A model generated the notes under the pieces. That model searched no databases and was not told the origin of the DNA. It worked only from the letters and a program-made list of their open reading frames with translations. Made by a program: the position numbers and the translations under genes. From an uncultured Gammaproteobacteria bacterium (lineage in GTDB: Bacteria > Pseudomonadota > Gammaproteobacteria > DRLM01): 53,653 nt of DNA. The stretch is taken from the NCBI GenBank assembly GCA_947259075.1, contig CAMYKQ010000039.1, positions 1-53,653 of the forward strand, written 5' to 3'. Positions 9,342 through 19,709 of the stretch are shown piece after piece. Numbering within the stretch: the first letter of the stretch is position 1; each line of letters starts with the position of its first letter.

Positions 9342-10583
9342 TTAAAGGCGCGGCTTCGCTTTCGCCTCCATCTCCATTAATTCCTCCTCCACGCCCGCAG
9401 CCCGTGTCAATTCCGCGACATTGTCCTTGGCGAAGAAGCCGTCGAAATCACCGAAACGCTGTACATACTCGATAATCAAGGAGGAGTGTTCCGAGGCGCT
9501 GGAGAATATCTGTTTCAAGCCTTCCTGCTTGGACCCCACGACATCGAGCAAAAAATCCTTGCCCTGTTCCCGTATCGCGCGTACTACGTATTCGATGTTT
9601 TCCAGACCGCCGGTTTCGCCATCGCGCACCGCAACGGCGATATGGTGCAGCCGCGGTCCATAGTTGCGCACGAAGGTCTCGGTGGGTGACGGGAGTTTTT
9701 CGAGATGGTTGACGAAATAGGGTGTGTTGTTGGCGGTGAAGACCTTGGCGGGACTGCGAAACTCCTGGGAATGGTGCACGCTTTTGGTGACATTGGTTGA
9801 GGAGTTCTGATCTTTGATGTCGTAAGAGCCCCAATAGTGGTAGCTCGACCACGACAGATATTCGAGGATGGCGACCTCGCGATTCTGGCTGTAGACGCGC
9901 GTGGCCAGGTGATCGATGGGTAGGATTAAATCATCGATGCGCAAGCGTTCTTGCAGCGCCTTCGCGGCCAGATAGGCGTCTTGGGCGTCGGCGCGGATGC
10001 TGCTCCATCCCAGGGCGTAGACGCGTGGTTCATCCGGTTCACGTTCGAGATAGGCGACGATGTTATGGGTATAGGGCGAGGGTTTGCTCACCGCGAGATT
10101 GCCCGGTAATTCCAGGTGGCGGATTTCATCCTGGGAAAAGAAACGAAAATCACGCTCCCGCTGCGCGCCCACCACGCCGTGAAGATCGGTGACACGCAGC
10201 ACTTCACCCATGTAACGGCTGTTGGGTTTGTAGGAACCGATGGGATAGACCTCGTTCAGGCTGCGGAAAATGCCGCGAATATTCGGGTCCTTCACCTCGC
10301 GCACGAGCAAGTCCGGTGAGTTCAAGTCGATGCGCAGGATGTGGGTCAGGTGGGACTTGCTCTCCAGCGTGACCAAATAGTGATAGGGCGTCATCAGGCA
10401 GAGTTCGGCGACGTAATCGATGGAATGGCCCGGCTCGACGGTAATCATCAGCGCATCGATTTCGTGAATCATTCCGGTCAGTCCGGTGCGGTCACGGTCT
10501 TCGAGCAGACGTGTCAAATACGTTTCAAAAAATTGCGAATTATGCTTGTCACCATGACGGGGAAGGTTGAGGGAGTTAATCAT
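9342..10583 (-). CDS. VOC-superfamily protein, HPPD-like
   Basis: About 413 residues from ATG 10583 (MINSLNLPRHG). The frame stays open to a TTG at 10640 and an ATG at 10631, but the extra leader is unconvincing and no start has a clear ribosome site. The C-terminal part resembles the two-module vicinal-oxygen-chelate fold of 4-hydroxyphenylpyruvate dioxygenase. Plausible iron ligands are a His in PIDHLATRVYS, a His in RLHHIAVAVRD and a Glu in LIIEYVQRFGDFDGFF. The first about 180 residues are unlike classic HPPD. I infer a metal-dependent dioxygenase or isomerase on an unknown keto acid. It lies in the same orientation after the ATP-grasp cluster, with 263 bp of featureless sequence between. 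Confidence 0.65.
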   Translation of the reverse strand: MINSLNLPRHGDKHNSQFFETYLTRLLEDRDRTGLTGMIHEIDALMITVEPGHSIDYVAELCLMTPYHYLVTLESKSHLTHILRIDLNSPDLLVREVKDPNIRGIFRSLNEVYPIGSYKPNSRYMGEVLRVTDLHGVVGAQRERDFRFFSQDEIRHLELPGNLAVSKPSPYTHNIVAYLEREPDEPRVYALGWSSIRADAQDAYLAAKALQERLRIDDLILPIDHLATRVYSQNREVAILEYLSWSSYHYWGSYDIKDQNSSTNVTKSVHHSQEFRSPAKVFTANNTPYFVNHLEKLPSPTETFVRNYGPRLHHIAVAVRDGETGGLENIEYVVRAIREQGKDFLLDVVGSKQEGLKQIFSSASEHSSLIIEYVQRFGDFDGFFAKDNVAELTRAAGVEEELMEMEAKAKPRL

Positions 10584-10840
10584 GATCAGGCGGCTCTTAA
10601 GGTTGATGACATTAATGTAAGTGTGACCCATGAATGACAAAGCACGATTCTTGCCAAATAATAATGGGATTTAAAAATGAACCGTACGCGCTATTTATGC
10701 CCGCCGGGTTATACCCGCCTGGGAAAATCGTCATGAGCCGGGTGGTGATTTGCATGGTGGTGAGCAAGGCGCCGCTCTATATTTAATTTATGTGCGATGC
10801 CAGTCATGCCTGCCAGGGTTTCGTGAACCGGCCTCAGAGT

Positions 10841-10875
10841 GCGTGGCGCCTGATTAAAGGTGTCAGGCGCCACGC
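10841..10875. terminator. strong hairpin between acs and the VOC gene
   Basis: A 13-bp perfect stem (GCGTGGCGCCTGA with its complement at 10863-10875) closes a 9-nt loop. It lies 57 bp beyond the acs stop. No run of T follows on either strand, so it is not a textbook intrinsic terminator. It may act with Rho, protect the acs mRNA end, or be a dispersed palindromic repeat. The rest of the 10641-10931 gap shows nothing I recognise. Confidence 0.4.
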
Positions 10876-10931
10876 CTCAATGCATTCAAATGGACCGCGC
10901 CTTGGAATAATTTGAATAACAGAAAACCTGT

Positions 10932-12899
<1,968 letters not shown>

Positions 12900-13041
12900 A
12901 GAGCCTCCCATGCAGAGTGTGCGATCGCTACGCAGTGACGGCACATGGTAGCAAGGGACCGGGGGTGATGCACTCACCTCAATGGATGGAGCGGCGGAGG
13001 CGGCGCGGTGATGCGGTTCGATGAAATGCCGCGTGGGTGCG

Positions 13042-13078
13042 GTAAAAAGAAAACGCCGCCCGCATTGCCGCGGGCGGC
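13042..13078 (-). terminator. intrinsic terminator of dksA
   Basis: On the minus strand, 20 bp after the dksA stop, GCCGCCCGC and GCGGGCGGC (13055-13078) form a 9-bp GC stem. It is followed by GTTTTCTTTTT, a classic Rho-independent terminator. Confidence 0.85.
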
Positions 13079-13097
13079 CTGTTTGATGGCGGCGGGT

Positions 13098-13700
13098 TTA
13101 ATCGCCTAATTGTTTTTCGCGGATCTCGTCCAAGGTTTTGCAGTCGATGCACAGGGTGGCGGTGGGGCGCGCCTCGAGGCGGCGTATGCCGATCTCGACG
13201 CCGCAACTTTCACATTCGCCGTATTCGTCCGCGTCCAGGCGCGCCAGGGCCTCGTCGATTTTCTTGATGAGTTTGCGTTCGCGGTCCCGCGCGCGCAGTT
13301 CCAAGGTGAAATCCGATTCCTGGGAGGCGCGATCATTGGGGTCGGGAAAATTGGCGGCCTCGTCCTGCATGTAATGCATGGTGCGGTCCACCTCTTCCAT
13401 CAAGTCGCGTTTCCATGCATGCAAGATGCCGCGGAAGTGGGCCACCTGACTGTCATTCATGTACTCCTCGCCCTTTTTGATGGGATAGGGCTTGAAGTCT
13501 TTGAAGGAGGTGAGCAGCGCTTCCGAGGCGGCAGGTGACCTGGCGGGCGCGGCTGATTTGGTGATCTTGGGTTTGCTGCTGGCGCTAGCCGCGGCTTTTT
13601 TAGGCGCGGTCTTTTTCACGGCCGGTTTGGATTGAGGCGCGGCCTTCTTGTTTCCCTTTGGCGCGGCGGCTTTAGCGCTCGCTTTTTTCGCTGCTGGCAT
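13098..13700 (-). CDS. dksA: RNA polymerase-binding transcription factor DksA
   Basis: 200 residues. DksA binds in the polymerase secondary channel and works with ppGpp in the stringent response. The coiled-coil tip carries the D-x-x-D-x-A motif (Asp120, Asp123, Ala125). The zinc finger has Cys163, Cys166, Cys184 and Cys187 in CESCGVEIGIRRLEARPTA and CIDC. The first about 60 residues are a Lys/Ala/Pro-rich tail absent from E. coli DksA (151 residues) but seen in some other gammaproteobacteria; it is probably disordered. AGGAG lies before ATG 13700. It is monocistronic with its own terminator. Confidence 0.96.
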   Translation of the reverse strand: MPAAKKASAKAAAPKGNKKAAPQSKPAVKKTAPKKAAASASSKPKITKSAAPARSPAASEALLTSFKDFKPYPIKKGEEYMNDSQVAHFRGILHAWKRDLMEEVDRTMHYMQDEAANFPDPNDRASQESDFTLELRARDRERKLIKKIDEALARLDADEYGECESCGVEIGIRRLEARPTATLCIDCKTLDEIREKQLGD

Positions 13701-13892
13701 GCTAAACGTCTCCTGCCTGAAATAAAGCTCGTTTCTATACCAAAACCATGTGGCCGACGCAAGAAATGTTTGTGCGCCACAGGCTTTCCTTGTGCCGTCG
13801 ATAGCGCCTTTTACCTGGCATAATGCGGGCCGGGTATGCGGCGCGCGGCTATGATAGCATACCGAGCTCTCGTTATTTTAGCGGATGAAAAA

Positions 13893-14699
13893 ATGGGTAA
13901 GCAGTTAGAAGCATTGATTTTTGACGTGGACGGCACCTTGGCCGACACGGAATTGGACGGTCATCGGCTGGCCTTCAATAAAACCTTTGCCGAGGCGGGT
14001 TTGGACTGGGAATGGTCCGTGGCGCTTTACGGGGAATTATTGAAAGTCACCGGCGGTAAGGAGCGCATTCGCCGTTACATCGACACCTATGTGCCCGGCT
14101 TTACCGTGCCGGGCGATCTGGACGCGTACATCGCTCGCCTGCACAAGGCGAAGAACGGCCACTACGCGGCGATGGCGGCGGCGGGAGAGATTCCCCTGCG
14201 CCCGGGGGTGCGGCGTTTGCTGCAAGAGGCGCGCGAACAAGGATTGCGGCTGGCCATCGCCACCACAACCTCCATGGAAAACGTCGAGGCTTTACTCGTG
14301 CATGCCTTGGCGCCGGACGCCATGAGCTGGTTCGAAGTCATTGGCGCCGGCGATATGGTGCCCGCGAAAAAACCCGCGCCGGATATCTATTACTACACCT
14401 TGGCCGCGCTAGAGCTGCCTGCGGCCGCCTGCCTCGCCTTGGAAGATTCGGCCAATGGCTTGCGCTCGGCTCTTGCGGCGGGCGTCCCGACGTTAATCAC
14501 CCAGTGCTATTACACCCGCGAAGATGATTTCGAGGGTGCGGCGCTGGTGGTGGATCAATTGGGTGAGCCCGGTCTGCCCTGCACGTTACTTGCCGGTGAT
14601 ATGGGTGACGCGCCGCTGAGCTTGATCGATGTGGCGGCATTACGCCGTATCCACCGTGACGCCAGCGGGAATAGCGCGTGTTCGCAGGCGGCGGGCTGA
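13893..14699 (+). CDS. CbbY-like HAD phosphatase
   Basis: 268 residues from ATG 13893, which places the nucleophile motif DVDGTLADTELDGHR at residues 11-25. An upstream in-frame ATG (13836) adds 19 residues that look unlike the family. HAD motifs follow in order: DVDGT, TTTSMEN (motif II), KKPAPDIY (motif III Lys) and LEDSANG (motif IV). The nearest family is CbbY, which in phototrophs hydrolyses xylulose-1,5-bisphosphate made by Rubisco; no Rubisco gene is visible here. Substrate is therefore uncertain beyond a sugar phosphate. It is followed after 18 bp by the aminotransferase, probably one transcript. Confidence 0.85.
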   Translation: MGKQLEALIFDVDGTLADTELDGHRLAFNKTFAEAGLDWEWSVALYGELLKVTGGKERIRRYIDTYVPGFTVPGDLDAYIARLHKAKNGHYAAMAAAGEIPLRPGVRRLLQEAREQGLRLAIATTTSMENVEALLVHALAPDAMSWFEVIGAGDMVPAKKPAPDIYYYTLAALELPAAACLALEDSANGLRSALAAGVPTLITQCYYTREDDFEGAALVVDQLGEPGLPCTLLAGDMGDAPLSLIDVAALRRIHRDASGNSACSQAAG

Positions 14700-14717
14700 G
14701 TCCGAAGGGCGCGCGGC

Positions 14718-15905
14718 ATGAGTGAGCCGCCGTCGCCCTTGTCGGCGCGGGCGCGGGAGATTGCGCCTTTCTACGTGATGGAATTACTGGCCCGGGCGCG
14801 CGATTTGGAGGCGGCCGGGCGCTCCATCATCCACATGGAGATCGGCGAGCCGGATTTTCCCAGTCCCGCGCCCATCGTCGCGGCGGGGCGGCGGGCCTTA
14901 GCGGAGGGCCGCACCCATTACACCCCGGCCCTTGGGCTGCCCGCTTTGCGCGAGGCGATCAGCGGGTTTTACCGGCAACGCTACGGCGTCAGCGTGGCGC
15001 CGGGGCGCATCATCATCACCCCGGGCGCGTCCGGCGCGCTGCAACTGGCCTTGGCGGTGCTGATAGACCCGGGCCGGGAAGTGCTGATCGCCGACCCGGG
15101 TTACCCCTCCAATCGTCATTTGGTGCGCCTGTTCGACGGCAAGGCGGTGGGGCTGCCGGTCGGTCCCGATACCCAATTTCAACTCAGCGCCGCGCACATC
15201 GCCAGCGCGTGGACGCCCGCCACCGTCGCGGCGTTGCTGGCCTCGCCCGCCAATCCCACCGGCACCCTGGTGCCCGAGGCGGAGCTGGCCGCGATCGCCG
15301 CCGCGGTGGAGGCGCGCGGCGGCCGCTTGATCGTCGATGAGATTTATCAGGGGCTGGTCTACGGCGGCGCGCCGCAGGGCACGGCCCTCGGCCTGTCCGA
15401 GCGCCTTTTCGCCGTCAACAGCTTTTCCAAATACTTCGGCATGACCGGCTGGCGCGTGGGCTGGCTGGTGGCGCCCGTGGAATACGTCCCCGCGATCGAG
15501 CGCTTGGCGCAGAATATGTTTCTCGCCGCCTCCACCCCGGCGCAGTACGCGGCCGTGGCGGCCTTTGAGCCCGAGACCCTGGCCATTCTCGAAGAACGCC
15601 GCCGCGAGTTCGAGCGCCGCCGTGACTACCTCGTGCCCGCCCTGCGGGACTTGGGTTTCGCGGTGCCGCTGCTGCCCGGCGGCGCGTTCTATATCTACGC
15701 GGGCTGTGAAAAATTCACCACGGACAGTCACGCCTTCGCGCTCGCGCTCTTGGACGAGGCGGGGGTCTGTGTCACCCCCGGCTTGGATTTCGGCCTGCAC
15801 CAGCCCAGCCGCCACCTGCGTTTTGCCTATACCACCTCACTTGAGCGCTTGAAGGAAGGGGTTGAGAGGCTGCGGTCTTATCTCTCCCGCCCCCCGCGAA
15901 GCTGA
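14718..15905 (+). CDS. class I/II PLP-dependent aminotransferase
   Basis: 395 residues, fold type I. The PLP-binding lysine is in NSFSKYFGMTGWRVGW (about residue 237), with the Asp/Tyr pocket in IVDEIYQGLVY and the substrate-binding Arg in RHLRFAYTTS. SPANPTGT supplies the cofactor-contacting Asn. The family includes aspartate, alanine and methionine aminotransferases, so the amino donor cannot be read from sequence alone. It lies 18 bp after the CbbY-like phosphatase. Confidence 0.88.
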   Translation: MSEPPSPLSARAREIAPFYVMELLARARDLEAAGRSIIHMEIGEPDFPSPAPIVAAGRRALAEGRTHYTPALGLPALREAISGFYRQRYGVSVAPGRIIITPGASGALQLALAVLIDPGREVLIADPGYPSNRHLVRLFDGKAVGLPVGPDTQFQLSAAHIASAWTPATVAALLASPANPTGTLVPEAELAAIAAAVEARGGRLIVDEIYQGLVYGGAPQGTALGLSERLFAVNSFSKYFGMTGWRVGWLVAPVEYVPAIERLAQNMFLAASTPAQYAAVAAFEPETLAILEERRREFERRRDYLVPALRDLGFAVPLLPGGAFYIYAGCEKFTTDSHAFALALLDEAGVCVTPGLDFGLHQPSRHLRFAYTTSLERLKEGVERLRSYLSRPPRS

Positions 15906-15982
15906 AACAACATCAGCTTCGATCAAGAAAATGCCCCCGCGCGCCGATAGGGTGATGGGGAATCAAAGCAGGTGAATGTGCA

Positions 15983-17149
15983 GTGTTTGGCGGCATCATC
16001 AAATTGGACGATGAGCTTCACAGATTAGTCAGCGCGGGCAATGAGCATGTGCGCGTCGGCGCAGGCATGCTGTGGACGCTGTTCGATAATCAAGGCCGCT
16101 TGCTGTTGCGTAAAGGCGCGCTGATTGAGTCGGAAGCGCATCTGCGCGAGTTGCTGGATAACGCGGTTTTTCGCACCAGTGGCGAATTAAGCAACCCCTC
16201 GGAGCCTAGCGCCGCGCGCACGGAAAAGGAACCGCGCAAAACCGCCTTCTTCGTCATCGGCGAACTGATGGCGCGGCTCAACACCATTTTGTACAACATC
16301 GCCATCCGCCGTGGTGATGATGCGGCGCGGCGTGTCAATGAACTCGCCATCGCCATTCAAGTATTGTGCGCGCAAGACTCCGACGCGGCGCTGGCCGCCA
16401 TTCATCTCGATCATGACGGCCGCTACATCGTGCGTCACCCCATCCATTCCGCCTTACTGGTGGAGCTGGTGACCTATCGTTTGGGTTATGCTCCCAATCA
16501 CCGCAAAAATTTCATCGCCGCCGCGTTGACCGCCAATGTCGGCATGCTCGATCTGCAAGAGCGCTTGCAGCGCCAAGGGCCGGTGACGCCCAGTCAACGC
16601 GAAGAAATAAATCAGCATTCGGAGCAGAGCGTTGAGCTGTTGCGCCAAGCGGGGGTGAACAACGAGACCTGGCTGGAAATCGTGCTGCAACACCACGAAC
16701 GCATGGATGGCAGCGGCTACCCCAAGGGTTTGCGCGGCGAACAAATTCATCAAGGCGCACGGGCCATCGCCTTGGCCGACATCTATCACGCCAAGATTTC
16801 CGAACGCACCAACCGCCCGCCGATGTTGCCCACGCACGCCTTGCGCCAAGTGTTTCTCGGTCAGGGCAATGACGTGGACCGGGTGATGGCCAAGGTTTTC
16901 ATCAAAGAGCTGGGGGTGTATCCGCCGGGCGCCTTCGTGCGTTTGTTTAACGGCGAACTCGCGGTGGTGACGCATCGCGGTCTCGACGGCGTGGTGCCGC
17001 GCGTGGCCAGCGTCATCAGCCCGCGCGGCGCGGCGTATCCGCGGCCGCTGTCGCGTGAAACCAATAACCGCGAATACGCGGTGAAGGAAACCGCCGGGCG
17101 TGATGAGTCGGTGCTCATCACCGAATTATTACCGTTGTGGGGTTACTGA
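15983..17149 (+). CDS. HD-GYP-like protein with a degenerate HD site
   Basis: 388 residues from GTG 15983, with AGGTG upstream. Residues about 150-320 resemble HD-GYP cyclic-di-GMP phosphodiesterases: HPIHSALL at the first His, and LQHHERMDGSGYPKGL, which matches the HHE...GYP part well. The metal-binding His-Asp pair that normally reads HDIG is AANVGMLD here, so two metal ligands are missing. The protein may bind rather than cleave c-di-GMP, or act as a scaffold. The C-terminal about 70 residues (ELGVYPPGAFVRLFNGELAVV) match the tail of related response proteins. Its 3' end overlaps convergent cysZ by 21 bp. Confidence 0.82.
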   Translation: MFGGIIKLDDELHRLVSAGNEHVRVGAGMLWTLFDNQGRLLLRKGALIESEAHLRELLDNAVFRTSGELSNPSEPSAARTEKEPRKTAFFVIGELMARLNTILYNIAIRRGDDAARRVNELAIAIQVLCAQDSDAALAAIHLDHDGRYIVRHPIHSALLVELVTYRLGYAPNHRKNFIAAALTANVGMLDLQERLQRQGPVTPSQREEINQHSEQSVELLRQAGVNNETWLEIVLQHHERMDGSGYPKGLRGEQIHQGARAIALADIYHAKISERTNRPPMLPTHALRQVFLGQGNDVDRVMAKVFIKELGVYPPGAFVRLFNGELAVVTHRGLDGVVPRVASVISPRGAAYPRPLSRETNNREYAVKETAGRDESVLITELLPLWGY

Positions 17150-17878
17150 GCCGCCGCGCTCACGGTCCAATTCTTCGCTCCACATCAAGGTGGCGCCCGC
17201 CACCGCCGCCGGCATCACGAAAAAATTCAACACGGGAATCGTCGTGCACAGCAGCGTGCCCGCGCCGAAAGATAGGTTGCGCAGCGGCCGTTGCCGCAGC
17301 CGCTGGCGGATCTCGGAAAACCCCAGGCCGTGATTGCTCATGGGGTAGTCGCTGTATTCCAGCGCCAGCATCCAGGCGCTGAACGCAAACCACGCCGCGG
17401 GCGCCGCCAGATTGAGGCCGGGGATCAAAAATAAAATCAGCAAGGGCGCGCTCCAGCCGATCAGGAATAAAAATTTCTTGAACTCCTGCGCGAAACTCGC
17501 GGCAGCCTCGCGCAGCAGGCCGCGGCCGTTCGCTGGCGCTACTTCGCCGCGCAGCTGGCGTTCCACCGCCGCGGCCAGCAGACTGTTGAACGGCGCGGCG
17601 ATCAAATTGGCGAGCAGGCTGAAGGTATAAAACGCGGCCACCAGCACGGTGAGCGCGAACAGCGGCCACAGCAGCCATTCCAGCCAATCCAGCCATGCGG
17701 GCAGCGAGTTATCGATGAAGGTGTTGAACTCGCTCGCGCCGTAGCCGATCAGCGCCGCGAACAGCAGCATATTGATCAACAGCGGCACGGCGACGTAGCG
17801 CCGCAGCCCCGGCCGCGCGATGAGGCGGAAACCTTGCCAGAGGTAGCCTGGGCCGGAGTGGCGTCGTGTGTCATTCAT
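17129..17878 (-). CDS. cysZ: sulfate transporter CysZ (EI24 family)
   Basis: 249 residues from ATG 17878; the frame extends to a TTG at 17905, but GGAAGG lies before the ATG. CysZ is an inner-membrane sulfate permease feeding cysteine synthesis. Hydrophobic helices are visible at VAVPLLINMLLFAALIGYG, LEWLLWPLFALTVLVAAFY, FLFLIGWSAPLLILFL and the final LLCTTIPVLNFFVMPAAVAG. The family hallmark ANLIAAPFNSLLAAAVE is present. In E. coli cysZ is next to zipA; here zipA is about 5 kb away, so the neighbourhood is partly conserved. Confidence 0.9.
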   Translation of the reverse strand: MNDTRRHSGPGYLWQGFRLIARPGLRRYVAVPLLINMLLFAALIGYGASEFNTFIDNSLPAWLDWLEWLLWPLFALTVLVAAFYTFSLLANLIAAPFNSLLAAAVERQLRGEVAPANGRGLLREAAASFAQEFKKFLFLIGWSAPLLILFLIPGLNLAAPAAWFAFSAWMLALEYSDYPMSNHGLGFSEIRQRLRQRPLRNLSFGAGTLLCTTIPVLNFFVMPAAVAGATLMWSEELDRERGGSVTPQR

Positions 17879-17932
17879 CTGCGGCTTTGTCCTTCCAATG
17901 TGCAATGTGCGGCGCGCGGTTCGCCGTTGAGT

Positions 17933-19207
17933 TCAAAGTCCCGCGGCCAAGCGCGCCGCGCCGTAGGCCGCCTCGCTGTGCGCGGGGGTGATGATGCCGA
18001 CACCCAAGGCGCGTTCACGGATGCGTGACCACGCCGGGTTGCGCGCGCCGCCGCCGGTGCTGCGCACCGAACCCGGATAGGGCGCGCCCAATTCCGCGAG
18101 CAGTGTATAACCCGCCGCCTCGATGGCCGCCATGCCTTCCAGCATACCTTGAAAGAAAAGCAGCGGGTCCGCCGGGCGCGGCGTCAGCCGCGGCGCGAGC
18201 GCGGGATCGCAGATCGGGAAACGTTCGCCGGGCGCGGGCAGCGGGTAATAATCGAGGCCGGTGGGTGCATCGGGCCGCAGCGCGGGGGTCATCGCCGCCA
18301 ATTGTTCACGGCTGAAGTGCTGCAACAGCACCGCGCCGCCGCTGTTGGAGGCGCCGCCCGCCAGCCAGCGGTCGCCGAGGCGGTGGCTGTACACCCCGTG
18401 CACGGGTGAGAACACCGGCCGATCGGCGAGCACCTTTAGCACCAGCGTCGAACCCAATGAAGTCACGGCCTCGCCCACTGCACTCGCGCCGGTGGCGAGA
18501 AAGGCGGCGATGCTGTCGGTGGTGCCGGCGGTGACGCGGCAGTGTTGGCCGAGCCCGAACGCGCGCGCGCTGTCCGCCGAGAGCGTGCCGATGACGCTGC
18601 CGGGCGGCATGACTTGCGGCAGCCAGGCGCGCGGCACGTCCAAGTCATCCAGCCAATCCGGCCAGCGCCGTTCAATGACGTCGTAACCCAGTTTCAAACA
18701 ATTGTTCTCATCGCCGCTATCGAAGCGCCCGAGCAAGCGGCCCGCGATCCACTCCGCTTGATTGAGTACGCGCGCGCTCCGCGGGGCGTAGTGCGTTTGC
18801 AGATGCAGCAATTTGGCGAGGCCGGAGGTGGCGCCGTGCGCGCCGCTCCGTGGCGGGGCGACGGCGGCGATGCGCGCGGCTTCGTCACGGGCGCGGCTGT
18901 CGTGGTACATCAGCGCGGGGCCCAGCGGCGCGCCGCCTTCATCACAGAGCAGCACGCTGCCCGAGGTGCCGTCCACCGCCAGCGCGGCGATTTGAGCGAG
19001 CGGCAGTTGTTCGCCGAGTTCGCCTATCACTTCGCCCACCGCCCGCCACCACAGCCCGGGGTCTTGCTCGCGGCGCGGCCCCTCGCCCAGCGGCGCGGGC
19101 AGATCGACGCGGGCGCCGCCCATCACCGCGCCGCCGCCGTCGATCACCACCGCCCGGCAACCCGACGTGCCGAGGTCGATACCGAGGAAGAGGGGAGTGT
19201 ACGGCAT
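17933..19207 (-). CDS. FGGY-family carbohydrate kinase
   Basis: 424 residues. The actin-like ATPase fold is clear: phosphate-1 motif GIDLGTSGCRAVVID at the N-terminus, AVDGTSGSVLLCD, the catalytic Asp in TAGTTDSIAAFLA, and the adenosine motif STGGGARNPAWSRIRE. FGGY kinases phosphorylate pentoses or glycerol. At this short length it resembles the D-ribulose/D-xylulose kinases of the cyanobacterial type, but the sugar is not determined. The gene ends 55 bp before the cysZ start, in the same orientation. Confidence 0.82.
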   Translation of the reverse strand: MPYTPLFLGIDLGTSGCRAVVIDGGGAVMGGARVDLPAPLGEGPRREQDPGLWWRAVGEVIGELGEQLPLAQIAALAVDGTSGSVLLCDEGGAPLGPALMYHDSRARDEAARIAAVAPPRSGAHGATSGLAKLLHLQTHYAPRSARVLNQAEWIAGRLLGRFDSGDENNCLKLGYDVIERRWPDWLDDLDVPRAWLPQVMPPGSVIGTLSADSARAFGLGQHCRVTAGTTDSIAAFLATGASAVGEAVTSLGSTLVLKVLADRPVFSPVHGVYSHRLGDRWLAGGASNSGGAVLLQHFSREQLAAMTPALRPDAPTGLDYYPLPAPGERFPICDPALAPRLTPRPADPLLFFQGMLEGMAAIEAAGYTLLAELGAPYPGSVRSTGGGARNPAWSRIRERALGVGIITPAHSEAAYGAARLAAGL

Positions 19208-19224
19208 GCCGGGCGCAGCCGCCC

Positions 19225-19614
19225 TCAGGGCAGCTGCACCAGCGGCGGCGGGGTCCAGCCCGGGTCGCGGTGTTCGGCGATGACGTTGGTGTAGATGCCG
19301 CCGCGCACGCCGAATTCGGCGGTGAGGCGCATGAAGCGCGGCGCCGTGGCCCGCACCAGGTCGTCGAGTATGCGGTTGGTCACGGCCTCGTGGAAGGCGC
19401 CTTCATTGCGGAAGGACCACACGTAAAGCTTGAGGGATTTCAGCTCGACGCACTGCCGGTCGGGGACGTATTCGAGGTGCAGGGTGGCGAAATCCGGCTG
19501 GCCGGTCTTGGGGCATAAACAGGTGAATTCGGGCACTCGGATGCGTATAGTATAGTCCCGTCCGGGGTTGGGGTTGGGGAAGGTTTCCAGGTCCTTGCTA
19601 GGCTGCGATGACAT
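19225..19614 (-). CDS. queF: NADPH-dependent 7-cyano-7-deazaguanine reductase (type I QueF)
   Basis: 129 residues, the length of the short unimodular QueF. It reduces preQ0 to preQ1 in queuosine tRNA modification. The thioimide-forming Cys34 is in [14 protein letters not shown], and Asp41 follows in the same motif. The substrate-recognition block [20 protein letters not shown] carries the QueF signature. It is divergent from smc with about 95 bp between. No preQ1 riboswitch-like structure is evident in that short gap. Confidence 0.95.
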   Translation of the reverse strand: MSSQPSKDLETFPNPNPGRDYTIRIRVPEFTCLCPKTGQPDFATLHLEYVPDRQCVELKSLKLYVWSFRNEGAFHEAVTNRILDDLVRATAPRFMRLTAEFGVRGGIYTNVIAEHRDPGWTPPPLVQLP

Positions 19615-19709
19615 GCTGTGCTCTCAATCATAAAAGGGCGGATAAGATACCGTATTCCCGCCCCGTCATGAAGACTCAGTTTTAAAATTCAACATTACGT
19701 AGAGACGCT

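Noticed and set aside
13836-13892. A longer N-terminus for the CbbY-like protein
   Set aside because: The 19 extra residues do not look like the family, whose members start a few residues before the DxDGT motif.
14898-15815. A 305-codon open frame opposite the aminotransferase
   Set aside because: Antisense shadow of a well-supported gene; composition is typical of reverse-frame GC-rich sequence.
19615-19709. preQ1 riboswitch ahead of queF
   Set aside because: The gap is short and shows no aptamer-like stem with the A-rich tail; no support.
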